The position numbers were made by a program, and so were the translations under genes. Shown here piece after piece: positions 30,935 to 37,838 of a stretch of DNA of 64,000 nt; the stretch's first letter is position 1; each line of letters begins with the position of its first letter. The DNA is from Hydrogenophilales bacterium (GTDB lineage Bacteria; Pseudomonadota; Gammaproteobacteria; Burkholderiales; Thiobacillaceae), in NCBI GenBank assembly GCA_016719465.1, contig JADJYY010000005.1, positions 134,706 through 198,705 of the forward strand. The letters are read 5' to 3'. The notes beneath the pieces are model-generated. The model was not told the origin of the DNA, did not search any database, and saw only the letters and a program-made list of their open reading frames with translations.

Positions 30935-31665
30935 GCCGCCGCATCCCCCAGCTGGTAGCCGAAACCCCGCACGGTGCGGATGAAGTCCGGCCCCAGTTTC
31001 TTGCGCAGATGGTGCACGTAAACCTCGACGGTATTGCTGCCGGTCTCCTCGCCCCAGGCATACAGGCTTTCCTCGAGCTGGGCGCGGCTGCGGGTCTGGT
31101 TGCGGTGCAGGAGCAGGTCATGCAGCAGGGCATACTCGCGGGCCGACAACTGGATGGGCTGGCCATGGAGGGTGACCCGCTTGCCGGCGGGCTCGAGCAC
31201 GACGCCGCCATGGCACAAGGTGGGGGCCGAGGCCCCCTGGGTGCGCCTGAGCAGGGCGCGCAGGCGCGCCTGCAATTCGGCCAGGTCGAAGGGCTTGGTG
31301 AGATAGTCGTCGGCGCCGCTGTCGAGACCGGCGATCTTGTCCGTGCTGGTATCCCGCGCCGTGAGGATCAGTACCGGCAACGCATTGCCGCGCTCGCGCA
31401 GGGCCTTCAATACCGACAGCCCGTCCCGGCGCGGCAGGCCCAGGTCCAGCACGCAGGCGTCATAGACGTTGTCCTGCAGGGCCAGGTGGGCCATTTCACC
31501 GTCGCGCACCCAGTCGACGGCGTAATCCGCCAGCTTCAGGCCGGCGCGTATGCCGTCGCCCAGCAGGGCATCATCCTCGGCCAGCAGCACTCTAAGCCCC
31601 CCCCCCCCCAACCAGAGGGGGGCGCAAAGGAGGGAAGGGGCTTCAGGGTGTCTTTTCAAAGCCAT
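30931..31665 (-). CDS. OmpR-family response regulator (QseB/PmrA type) with a poly-G tract in its start
   Basis: The receiver domain (acidic D31-D32, phosphoacceptor D74 in DLGLPRRDG, Lys in TKPFDL) and the C-terminal winged helix (NTVEVYVHHLRKKLG, TVRGFGYQL) are complete. The start is unusual. The domain begins LRVLLAEDD, but the codon where ATG would be expected is CTT, and immediately upstream are 13 G. The only good start is the ATG at 31665, 5 bp after the preceding stop. It reads 19 residues and four Gly codons into the domain. Tract length therefore sets the frame. A GTG at 31590 inside the first strand is the fallback. It would regulate the operon through the repeat at 35900-35916. 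Confidence 0.85.
   Translation of the reverse strand: MALKRHPEAPSLLCAPLWLGGGGLRVLLAEDDALLGDGIRAGLKLADYAVDWVRDGEMAHLALQDNVYDACVLDLGLPRRDGLSVLKALRERGNALPVLILTARDTSTDKIAGLDSGADDYLTKPFDLAELQARLRALLRRTQGASAPTLCHGGVVLEPAGKRVTLHGQPIQLSAREYALLHDLLLHRNQTRSRAQLEESLYAWGEETGSNTVEVYVHHLRKKLGPDFIRTVRGFGYQLGDAAA
31597..31609. repeat. 13-bp homopolymer C tract (poly-G on the coding strand)
   Basis: Thirteen consecutive C on the plus strand lie within the translated leader of the response regulator. With 13 the ATG at 31665 is in frame with the receiver domain; with 12, 14 or 15 it is not. Long G/C runs are prone to slipped-strand mispairing in vivo, and are also prone to sequencing error. Confidence 0.85.
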
Positions 31666-31670
31666 GTCCG

Positions 31671-32315
31671 TTAGCGGGTTTCCTTTTCGATCCTGGCCAA
31701 TAGTGCATGAATTTCCTGACGGCGTCCCTTGTCCGCCAATTCCCGCCCTGGCCGGGCGGGTGCCTTGAGGGCGGCATCCAGGTAGGGCCGCGCCTCGTCG
31801 TGTCGGTCCCGGTCGACGAGAAACTCGGCATAGAAGAAATTGGGATCGATGCCGGCGGGGTTGATGGCCAGGGATTTGCGGAAAAAGGTCTCGGCGCGTT
31901 TCTTGTCGCCGAAGCCGATGGGCCAGCCGGGAACCTTGGCGTAAAGGGTGGCCAGGCTGGTGTAGGCCGAGCCGTTGAGCGCCTTTTCGTCCAGCTTCAG
32001 GCTTTCCTCCAGCAGGTTCCTGGCCTGCTTGGCCAGGGACAGGGCGCCCAGGCCGCCGCGGGCGCCGGCCTGGCTGGATACGACGATGCCTTCCCAGACC
32101 AGGGCTTCCGCCATGTTGGGATGGGCCTCGGCGAGCTTGTGGGCCTGTTGCGCCAGGGTTTCGTAGAGGTCCTCATGCTGCTTGGCCGGCTGGCGGTACT
32201 TGATCTCGGCCCACTGGTCCTGGATCGGGCGAATCAGTTCTTCCGGCGAGGCGGCCAGCAGCGGTCCGGCCAGGAGCATGAAAAAGATCGCGGCGAGGTT
32301 TCTGGCGTAATTCAT
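31671..32315 (-). CDS. Exported helical-repeat (TPR-like) protein
   Basis: This 214-residue protein has a signal peptide ending near residue 22 (PLLAASPEEL). Helical pairs follow that look like degenerate tetratricopeptide repeats: LVWEGIVVSSQAGARGG, SLATLYAKVPGWPIGFGDKK and FRKSLAINPAGIDPNFFYAEFL. This resembles the TatT/TRAP-associated TPR family, a lipid- or solute-binding periplasmic group, but only moderately. The ATG at 32315 is chosen because AAAGGA then lies 6-7 bp upstream; the ATG at 32321 has no room for a ribosome site. It ends 5 bp before the regulator start, so that regulator may depend on its translation. Confidence 0.65.
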   Translation of the reverse strand: MNYARNLAAIFFMLLAGPLLAASPEELIRPIQDQWAEIKYRQPAKQHEDLYETLAQQAHKLAEAHPNMAEALVWEGIVVSSQAGARGGLGALSLAKQARNLLEESLKLDEKALNGSAYTSLATLYAKVPGWPIGFGDKKRAETFFRKSLAINPAGIDPNFFYAEFLVDRDRHDEARPYLDAALKAPARPGRELADKGRRQEIHALLARIEKETR

Positions 32316-32330
32316 GAGCATTCCTTTCGT

Positions 32331-33116
32331 TTACGGGGTTGACGCATGTTTCTTGATGGTGGCGAGCTTGCCCGCCAGGCCCTGGTCCACGAGGCGCGGC
32401 ATGGCGCCGTTCAGCCAGGCGAACAGGCTTTCCGGGAAGCCGATATGACGTTCCCGGTCGCCGCGCCTGAGGATTTCGACGATTTTCTTCGCCGCGGCTT
32501 CCGGGGTGTCGCTGCGGTTGCCCAGGGCGCGGTTGAGGGCGTTGACCGCCGGCGAGTTGAGGGGCGTGTCGATGGCGCGGGGGGCCAGGTGGATGACATC
32601 GACCCGGGTATCCGCCAATTCCCGGCGCAGGGCCTGGGAAAACCCGCGCAAGCCGGCCTTGGCGGCGGAATAGGCGGCGAAGCCGGCGAAGGGAATGCTG
32701 CCGAAGGCCGAGCCGATGTTGACGATGGCGGCCTGGGGCTGGGCCTTGAGCCAGGGCAGCATGGCCTGGGTCAGGCGGATGGGGGTGAGCAGATTGGTGC
32801 TCAGGGTCCGTTCGATGTCCTGCCAGGGCTGTTGCTCCAGCAGGCCGAAGCAGCCGATGCCGGCGTTGTTGATCAGCACGTTGACCTCGAAATCCCGGGC
32901 CGTCCGCGCCAGCGCGGCGATGTCGTCGCCGCTGTTGAGGTCGGCCTGGGCGATGACGGCGCGGGTGTTCAGGCTGTCCCGCAACCGGCCCAGCTTTTGC
33001 ATGTCCCGGGCCGCCAGCAGGAGTTCCGCGCCCGCGGCGGAAAGCTCATGGGCGAGGGCGCCGCCCAGCCCGCCGGTGGCGCCAGTCAGAAGAATGCGCG
33101 CGTTGCCTAGTTCCAT
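32331..33116 (-). CDS. Short-chain dehydrogenase/reductase
   Basis: This 261-residue SDR has the cofactor motif GATGGLGGAL (residues 12-21), NNAG near 86, the catalytic Ser in NIGSAFGS and Y-x3-K in AAYSAAKAGL (about 151-160). The C-terminus is slightly hydrophobic (SLFAWLNGAMPRLVDQ), as in SDRs acting on lipids or long-chain aldehydes and ketones. GGGAGAG precedes the ATG, and the gene overlaps the diiron-protein gene by 10 bp. In this operon it would reduce or oxidise an acyl-derived intermediate. Confidence 0.85.
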   Translation of the reverse strand: MELGNARILLTGATGGLGGALAHELSAAGAELLLAARDMQKLGRLRDSLNTRAVIAQADLNSGDDIAALARTARDFEVNVLINNAGIGCFGLLEQQPWQDIERTLSTNLLTPIRLTQAMLPWLKAQPQAAIVNIGSAFGSIPFAGFAAYSAAKAGLRGFSQALRRELADTRVDVIHLAPRAIDTPLNSPAVNALNRALGNRSDTPEAAAKKIVEILRRGDRERHIGFPESLFAWLNGAMPRLVDQGLAGKLATIKKHASTP

Positions 33117-33772
33117 GGGGTCTCTCCCGCGTCGGGCAGCGCCCGGAAAATGTCGCCGTACAGTTTGAAAAACACCTTGGCGCGGCGGATGACCTCGGCC
33201 TGGTCTTCCGGGGTCATTTTTTCCAGCAGGTCGGCCAGATGTCGCGTGTGGCTCTGGTCCAGGGTGCCGTGGGAGCGCAGGTAGGAAAAGGCCTTGTCCG
33301 GCAGGCCCAGGGCCTGCTGGATGCGGTCCGCGGCGTTCAGGGCCAGGGCCACGCTGGTGCCCTCCAGCACGAACACCATGCCGAAGAACCCCGCCGGGTT
33401 GCCGCGCTGGATCAGGTCGTAGGCGTAGGCCACCATCACCTCGGCGGGCAAATCCGGGCGGCTGGAGCGGACGGCCTCCGCGTCACCGCCGGCGGCGGCG
33501 ATGTCGTCCAGGATCCATTCCTCATGGCCGATTTCCTCCTCGATGTATTCGGCCACGGCCCGGCGCAGCCAGCCCAGACGATCCGGCAGCCGGCCTCCCA
33601 GCAGCATCAGCAACGGGGTGGTGTGACGGACGTGGTGGTAGGCCTGGCCGAGAAAGGCGAGATAGCTCTCGCGGCTGACACGGCCCTGGAGGCAATCGGC
33701 GATGACGGGGGCCGCGAGCAGCTGGTCCCGTTCCGCCGCGGTGGCGGCGATCAATTCCTCATAGAACGGCAT
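33107..33772 (-). CDS. Haem-oxygenase-like diiron protein (iron-containing redox enzyme family)
   Basis: This 221-residue all-helical protein belongs to the TenA/haem-oxygenase-like fold. It carries metal-ligand motifs of the diiron oxidase subgroup: HHVRH (46-50), E80-I-G-H83 (an ExxH as in UndA-type enzymes), E137 in VLEGTS, and H168/H175 in SHGTLDQSHTRH. Relatives oxidise fatty acids, amino acids or amines with O2 (UndA makes 1-undecene from lauric acid). The ATG at 33772 has AAGGAAA upstream; an ATG at 33793 is an alternative. Position between an acyl-activating enzyme and an SDR suggests oxidation of an acyl chain. The substrate is not known. Confidence 0.75.
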   Translation of the reverse strand: MPFYEELIAATAAERDQLLAAPVIADCLQGRVSRESYLAFLGQAYHHVRHTTPLLMLLGGRLPDRLGWLRRAVAEYIEEEIGHEEWILDDIAAAGGDAEAVRSSRPDLPAEVMVAYAYDLIQRGNPAGFFGMVFVLEGTSVALALNAADRIQQALGLPDKAFSYLRSHGTLDQSHTRHLADLLEKMTPEDQAEVIRRAKVFFKLYGDIFRALPDAGETPWN

Positions 33773-35246
33773 CGGTGGTTTCCTTTTGGTCATACAGTGC
33801 CGCGGTCTCCGCGGCGAAGTGATCGAGAATGGCGGCCCGGACCGGGCGGCCGTTGCCGGTGGCCAGGCCGTTCCGGACGGTGAAGGGTGGCGCGCCGAGC
33901 CAGCGGCCGATGCGCGCGTAATCGGGCAGGGACGCGTTGGCGGCCGCGACGGCGCCGTCCAGGTCCTCCATCCGGGCGCCCGGTGCCGGCACCAGGATGG
34001 CGCTCAGGAATGGCCGGGCATCGCCGGTTACCACCGCCTGGCCGATGGCGGTCTGGGCCAGCAGGGCGGATTCGACCCATTCCGGCGAGATGTTCCGGCC
34101 AAAGGAAGTGATGATCAGGTTCTTGCGCCGTCCGGCGAGCCGGAGGTGGCCATGGCTGTCGAACTCGCCCAGGTCGCCGGTGGCGAATTCGAGCCCGCCG
34201 TCGTCGTCGGGTTGAAGCTCCTCGGCGCCGAGATAGCCGAGAAACGCCCTGGCCTTGATGCGAACCTCGCCGCCGTCGATGCGGATCCGGACATGGCCGA
34301 GGGGGCGACCGACGCCGGCGTGGTCGTCGCCGGGGCGATTCACGCTGACCACCGACCCGCATTCGGTCAGGCCATAGCCCTGGTAGGCGGGCAAGCCGAG
34401 GGCGCGGGCCCGCGCCAGCAGGCCCGGATCCAGGCGCGCGCCGCCCACGGCGACATAGTTGAGGCTGTCGGCGGGGCGCTTCCCGGTTTTCTCCAGATGC
34501 AGCGTCCACGCCTTCAGCAATTCGGGCACCAGTATCAGGCTGCCGGGCCGCGCGGCGTCGATGGCCGCGTCAAGGGCCGCCGGGTCGAAGCCCGCCATGC
34601 CTTGCCAGCCCAGACGTCCCAGGGGCGGCAGATGCACGCTGGAGCCGCGCAGCAGGGGCCCATGCACGCCGGCCACGTTCTCCAGCAGCAAGGCCAGGGG
34701 CAGGATGGCCATGTGCGTGTCCACGGGCAGGTCGGCAAGCCGTTCCGCCAGGGCGCCGGCCGTATCGAGCAGGCCTTCCGTGCTCAGGCAGACGCCCTTG
34801 GGCGCGCCCGTGCTGCCGGAAGTGAAGGAAATCTTGGCGGTGCCGGCGGGCATGGCGACCGGCGCCACGACACGCCGCATCAGGGTCATTCCCCGCCAGG
34901 CGCCGGTGATGCCGAAGCCCAGGTCGAGGGCGCCGATGCGCTCCGGCTGGTCGGTCAGGACCGCGTCGGCGGCCGTCCGCGCCAGGGCATGGGCCATCTG
35001 GTCCGGGCTGAAAAAACCGGGCAGCGGCAGATGGACCTTGCCGGCCCGCATCGCCGCCAGGTCGGCCATTACCCAGTCCGGCCCGTTGTCGGCCAGCACG
35101 GCCAGCACCCGGCATCCCGCCAGCCGCGACGCCAGGGTTTCCACCTCGGTCAAGAGATCCGCGGCGCGCCAGTCTTCATTCGCGCCGCGAAGCACCACGG
35201 CGTGGGGCGGCCGGGCGGCCAGCGCGCGCAAAACAGGATTATTCAT
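33759..35246 (-). CDS. AMP-dependent acyl-activating enzyme with atypical A10 core
   Basis: This 495-residue ANL-family protein has FTSGSTGAPKG at residues 141-151, YGLTE near 288-294, TGD near 351 and the hinge region LAGRRKNLIITSFGRN. It is short for a long-chain acyl-CoA synthetase. At the C-terminus the usual Lys-bearing core is replaced by NGLATGNGRPVR (459-470), so the lysine that normally catalyses adenylation is missing. It may use another residue, may only perform the second half reaction, or may be a binding protein. It overlaps its neighbours by 8 and 14 bp. Confidence 0.82.
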   Translation of the reverse strand: MNNPVLRALAARPPHAVVLRGANEDWRAADLLTEVETLASRLAGCRVLAVLADNGPDWVMADLAAMRAGKVHLPLPGFFSPDQMAHALARTAADAVLTDQPERIGALDLGFGITGAWRGMTLMRRVVAPVAMPAGTAKISFTSGSTGAPKGVCLSTEGLLDTAGALAERLADLPVDTHMAILPLALLLENVAGVHGPLLRGSSVHLPPLGRLGWQGMAGFDPAALDAAIDAARPGSLILVPELLKAWTLHLEKTGKRPADSLNYVAVGGARLDPGLLARARALGLPAYQGYGLTECGSVVSVNRPGDDHAGVGRPLGHVRIRIDGGEVRIKARAFLGYLGAEELQPDDDGGLEFATGDLGEFDSHGHLRLAGRRKNLIITSFGRNISPEWVESALLAQTAIGQAVVTGDARPFLSAILVPAPGARMEDLDGAVAAANASLPDYARIGRWLGAPPFTVRNGLATGNGRPVRAAILDHFAAETAALYDQKETTDAVL

Positions 35247-35856
35247 GGCGCGCGGCGCATTCCAGGGCGATGCGGATCTTGCCGGCCACCACGATGGGCT
35301 CGGTTTCGTAGTAGCTGCCCCAGGCGGCGGCCTCGCCGCCCAGCCGGGACGGGTTGGCGTGGGCCAGGGCCAGCAGCGGCAGCCGCAGGCGGGAAAAAAT
35401 CCCCACCAGGGTGCTGGTGGCGGTGAACACCACCCACTTGTAGCCCAGTTGGTCGAGATGGCGCGCCAGGGTGAGGATGACGTCCAGACTGGCGCCCGGC
35501 CTGGCCGTGGCCAGGTTGCCGACTTCCACGATCTGTTCGCGCCGCACCGGCTGGCCCGCCAGCCTGGCCATGGCCACCTCTATGGGAGTGTCCAGGTAGT
35601 TTTCCAGATAAAGCGGTTCGTTGCCCGCGCAGCGCCAGCCGGTGGCGGCGACGATGCGTCCCTCCGACTCGATCATCATCAGATTGGGCGCGAACGCGGG
35701 AACCTCGGCGTTGTAGTGCCGGGCAAAGATGTCGCGGATGAAGGCTTCCGCCTCGCCACGGCGCGGGGAACCGACGGTGGTTTGAACGACGTTGAACGGA
35801 GCGCCCCGATGGAGCGTTCTGGTCTGCAACAGATTGGAGCGCAGCGCGTTTGCCAT
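35239..35856 (-). CDS. Thermostable haemolysin family protein (GNAT-like)
   Basis: This 205-residue protein matches the family named after the Vibrio thermostable haemolysins. The sequence runs FIRDIFARHYNAEVPAFAPN, GWRCAGNEPLYLENYLD, REQIVEVGNLATARPG and WGSYYETEPIVVAG. As far as I recall the family falls in the acetyltransferase superfamily that also includes acyl-homoserine-lactone synthases; haemolysis may be an indirect effect. No signal peptide is visible, so it is cytoplasmic. It is the first gene of the operon, 44 bp downstream of the QseB/PmrA-like box. An acyl-transfer role in making a lipid product is my inference. Confidence 0.8.
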   Translation of the reverse strand: MANALRSNLLQTRTLHRGAPFNVVQTTVGSPRRGEAEAFIRDIFARHYNAEVPAFAPNLMMIESEGRIVAATGWRCAGNEPLYLENYLDTPIEVAMARLAGQPVRREQIVEVGNLATARPGASLDVILTLARHLDQLGYKWVVFTATSTLVGIFSRLRLPLLALAHANPSRLGGEAAAWGSYYETEPIVVAGKIRIALECAARHE

Positions 35857-35899
35857 GGCATGCTTTCGAGAAAAGGTGAGGCAAGGCTAAGCGGCGATG

Positions 35900-35916
35900 C
35901 TTAATCAAAGCTTAAA
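35900..35916. promoter_or_regulatory. QseB/PmrA-box-like direct repeat
   Basis: On the plus strand the site reads CTTAAT-CAAAG-CTTAAA, two hexamers with an 11-bp period. This matches the direct-repeat half-site pattern (C/T)TTAA(G/T)-N5-(C/T)TTAA(G/T) known for PmrA and QseB, with one mismatch. It lies 44-60 bp upstream of the first operon gene (minus strand). TAGCCT at 35883-35888 could be a weak -10. The operon encodes a regulator of exactly this class, so autoregulation is likely. Confidence 0.6.
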
Positions 35917-36142
35917 TATCGATGCGCCGCTTGGCTCGTCGCGAGGCGTCCGAGGTCTGGCGGCCGTCGATAAGCGGCCCCGGCGGGGTGTCCCGCAGGC
36001 CTCCTGGCGGAAGGGGAGTATCCCCGGGGGGTGGGGTTGGTTTGGCGGCAGAGGTGTCGGCCGGTGGCGGCGGCATCAAGGCCGGCTTAAGATGACAACT
36101 GTTAAGCTTTTACGGCTTCCACAGCAAACCGATACGGACATC

Positions 36143-36823
36143 ATGACCACTGCCAAAAGCGCGCCGCAGCTTGAATTCTCGGGAAAATACAATAATGAGC
36201 ACGCCAAGCAATATTTGCTCAAGCACGATAACGGCCTGTGGCGGCGGCTTTCGAATCTGCGCGATCACCAAATCGCGCGCAAGGCACTGAGCATCGCCGG
36301 CAATCCGAAAACGGTGCTGGACGCGCCATGCGGTACCGGTCGCTTTTGGGATGTGCTGGTCGAACAGCCCGGTCGTATCGTCCATGCCTGCGACTACAGC
36401 CAAAACATGATCGATGTCGGCATGGCCAGCAGGCCGAAGGAAATTACTCAGCGTATCAGGGCATTTCAGGCATCCGTCTTTGACATGCCTGTAGAAGATA
36501 ATTTCGTGGAGTGTGTCTTCTGCATACGCTTTGTCCACCATCTCGGCGAGAACCAGGATCGCTTGACCCTGTTGCGTGAACTCCACAGGGTGACCTCCGA
36601 TACCGTGATCCTGTCGTTATGGGTGGATGGCAGCATCAAGGCCTGGTCGCGGAAACGCCTGGAAAAAAAGCGCAAGGCCCGAAGCTATCAGAATCGTTTT
36701 GTGATTCCGAAAAAGACCATCGAACACGAGTTCGACCAATGCGGTTTCGATATGGTCGCTCACCTGGATTTTTCCAGGACCCTGTCGATGTGGCGAACCT
36801 ATGTATTGCGCAAGCGCGCATGA
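36143..36823 (+). CDS. Class I SAM-dependent methyltransferase
   Basis: This 226-residue protein has motif I VLDAPCGTGRFWDVL, the acidic loop HACDYSQNMIDVG and motif post-I FCIRFVHHLGEN. The substrate is unknown; context suggests a lipopolysaccharide or polysaccharide component. The region is lower in GC than its surroundings. The ATG at 36143 is chosen where the family sequence starts (SGKYNNEHAKQYL); an ATG at 36092 with no better ribosome site would add 17 residues. About 285 bp upstream separate it from the divergent haemolysin-family operon. The gene ends 7 bp before an IS remnant. Confidence 0.72.
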   Translation: MTTAKSAPQLEFSGKYNNEHAKQYLLKHDNGLWRRLSNLRDHQIARKALSIAGNPKTVLDAPCGTGRFWDVLVEQPGRIVHACDYSQNMIDVGMASRPKEITQRIRAFQASVFDMPVEDNFVECVFCIRFVHHLGENQDRLTLLRELHRVTSDTVILSLWVDGSIKAWSRKRLEKKRKARSYQNRFVIPKKTIEHEFDQCGFDMVAHLDFSRTLSMWRTYVLRKRA

Positions 36824-36830
36824 AGAAAAA

Positions 36831-37657
36831 GGCTCAGTTCGCATTAAGTAGTGACAGGCTCATGCCACGAGCCAGTTGGGGCGGATAGTGGTCTCATCGC
36901 AATGGTCTGGAGACCGAGATGAGGCAACGGGAACTGGCGAGGTTTCTGAAGTCGCTGCGGCACCTGACGAATGCATGCTCAGCGGCAGAAGGTCATGGCA
37001 GAGGTGGGAGCTGGCGAGGGCCAGTCTGCTTCGGTGGTCATCGTCGAAGGTAGTGTCGGTGTGAAGCTGAGTTGCCCGCACTGCGGCAGTGAGCACATGG
37101 TCAGGAACGGTACGGCGCACGATTTACAGCGCTACAAGTGCCGGGACTGCCGGAAGACCTTCAATGCCCTGACGGGAACACCACTGGCTCGGCTGCGTAT
37201 GAAGGGCAAGTGGCTCGGGCAGACAGCAGTGCTGCGCCACGGGGTGACCATCACAAAGGCGGCGGAAACGCTTGGGGTCGCCCGCAGCACCGCATTCCGC
37301 TGGCGCCATCTCTTCCTGGCGCTGTCGAAGACGATTCAGGCCAAGTCCCTGGTTGGCATCGCCGCGACCGATGAGACCTACTTCCTGCACTCTTGGCGTG
37401 GCGCATCGCCCCATCAACCTGTCGGCTGGCATCCGCGTGGATGCTGGCGTCCATCACGTTCAGAACGTGAACGCCAACGACTCACGCCTGAAGGACTGGA
37501 TTCGCCGCTTCCGCGGCGTCGCCACTCGCTACCTCGACAGCTACCTGGGATGGTTTCGCGCCATCGACCGGACGCGCGGCACCGGCCTCAACCCCGCGTC
37601 CTTCCTGGCTTCAGCCGTCCGAATCTGAGGGCATCCTCACTTTATGCGAACTGAGCC
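36831..37657 (+). mobile_element. Decayed IS1595-family insertion sequence
   Basis: The element is bounded by terminal inverted repeats. The left end GGCTCAGTTCGCATTAAGT (36831 on) matches the complement of the right end (ending at 37657) at 18 of 19 positions. Flanks AAGAAAAA (36823-36830) and AGGAAAAA (37658-37665) look like the 8-bp target duplication typical of this family, with one later change. The 827-bp length is below that of an intact ISXO2-like element because the transposase has lost its core. Confidence 0.8.
36919..37628 (+). pseudogene. IS1595-family (ISXO2-like) transposase, broken
   Basis: Pieces of one transposase appear in several frames. The N-terminus is MRQRELARFLKSLRHLTNA from 36919, then a 4-bp insertion near 36972. 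The zinc-ribbon and helix-turn-helix part follows (CPHCGSEHMVRNG, CRDCRKTFNALTG, AETLGVARSTAFRWRH). It stops making sense after DETYFLHS near 37390. The C-terminal end reappears in another frame (GVHHVQNVNANDSRLKDW, YLDSYLGW). Most of the DDE catalytic core between these parts is deleted, so it cannot transpose by itself. Confidence 0.8.
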
Positions 37658-37723
37658 AGGAAAAATCCATCGTGCAGACCAGAACCGCTGCGATCGGTTC
37701 CCGGGCGCGGGGGAAATGGAAGT

Positions 37724-37766
37724 TTCACGCCACGGCAGCCTGATTGAGGGGTTTTTCACGCCACGG
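37724..37766. repeat. Pair of 12-bp direct repeats before hldD
   Basis: TTCACGCCACGG occurs at 37724-37735 and again at 37755-37766, 31 bp apart, within the 180 bp between the IS remnant and hldD. Three helical turns separate the copies, so a regulator site is possible. Confidence 0.4.
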
Positions 37767-37838
37767 TCGCTGGATCGGGCTGCCTTTCAGCGGTTTGCTC
37801 GTTAGAATGCTGCATTGCAAGCAGATTATCGGTTCACC

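Noticed and set aside
36086..36106. A second TTAAG-type pair upstream of the methyltransferase, possible PmrA/QseB box
   Set aside because: The two hexamers are 15 bp apart instead of 11, so the direct-repeat spacing needed by this regulator class is not met.
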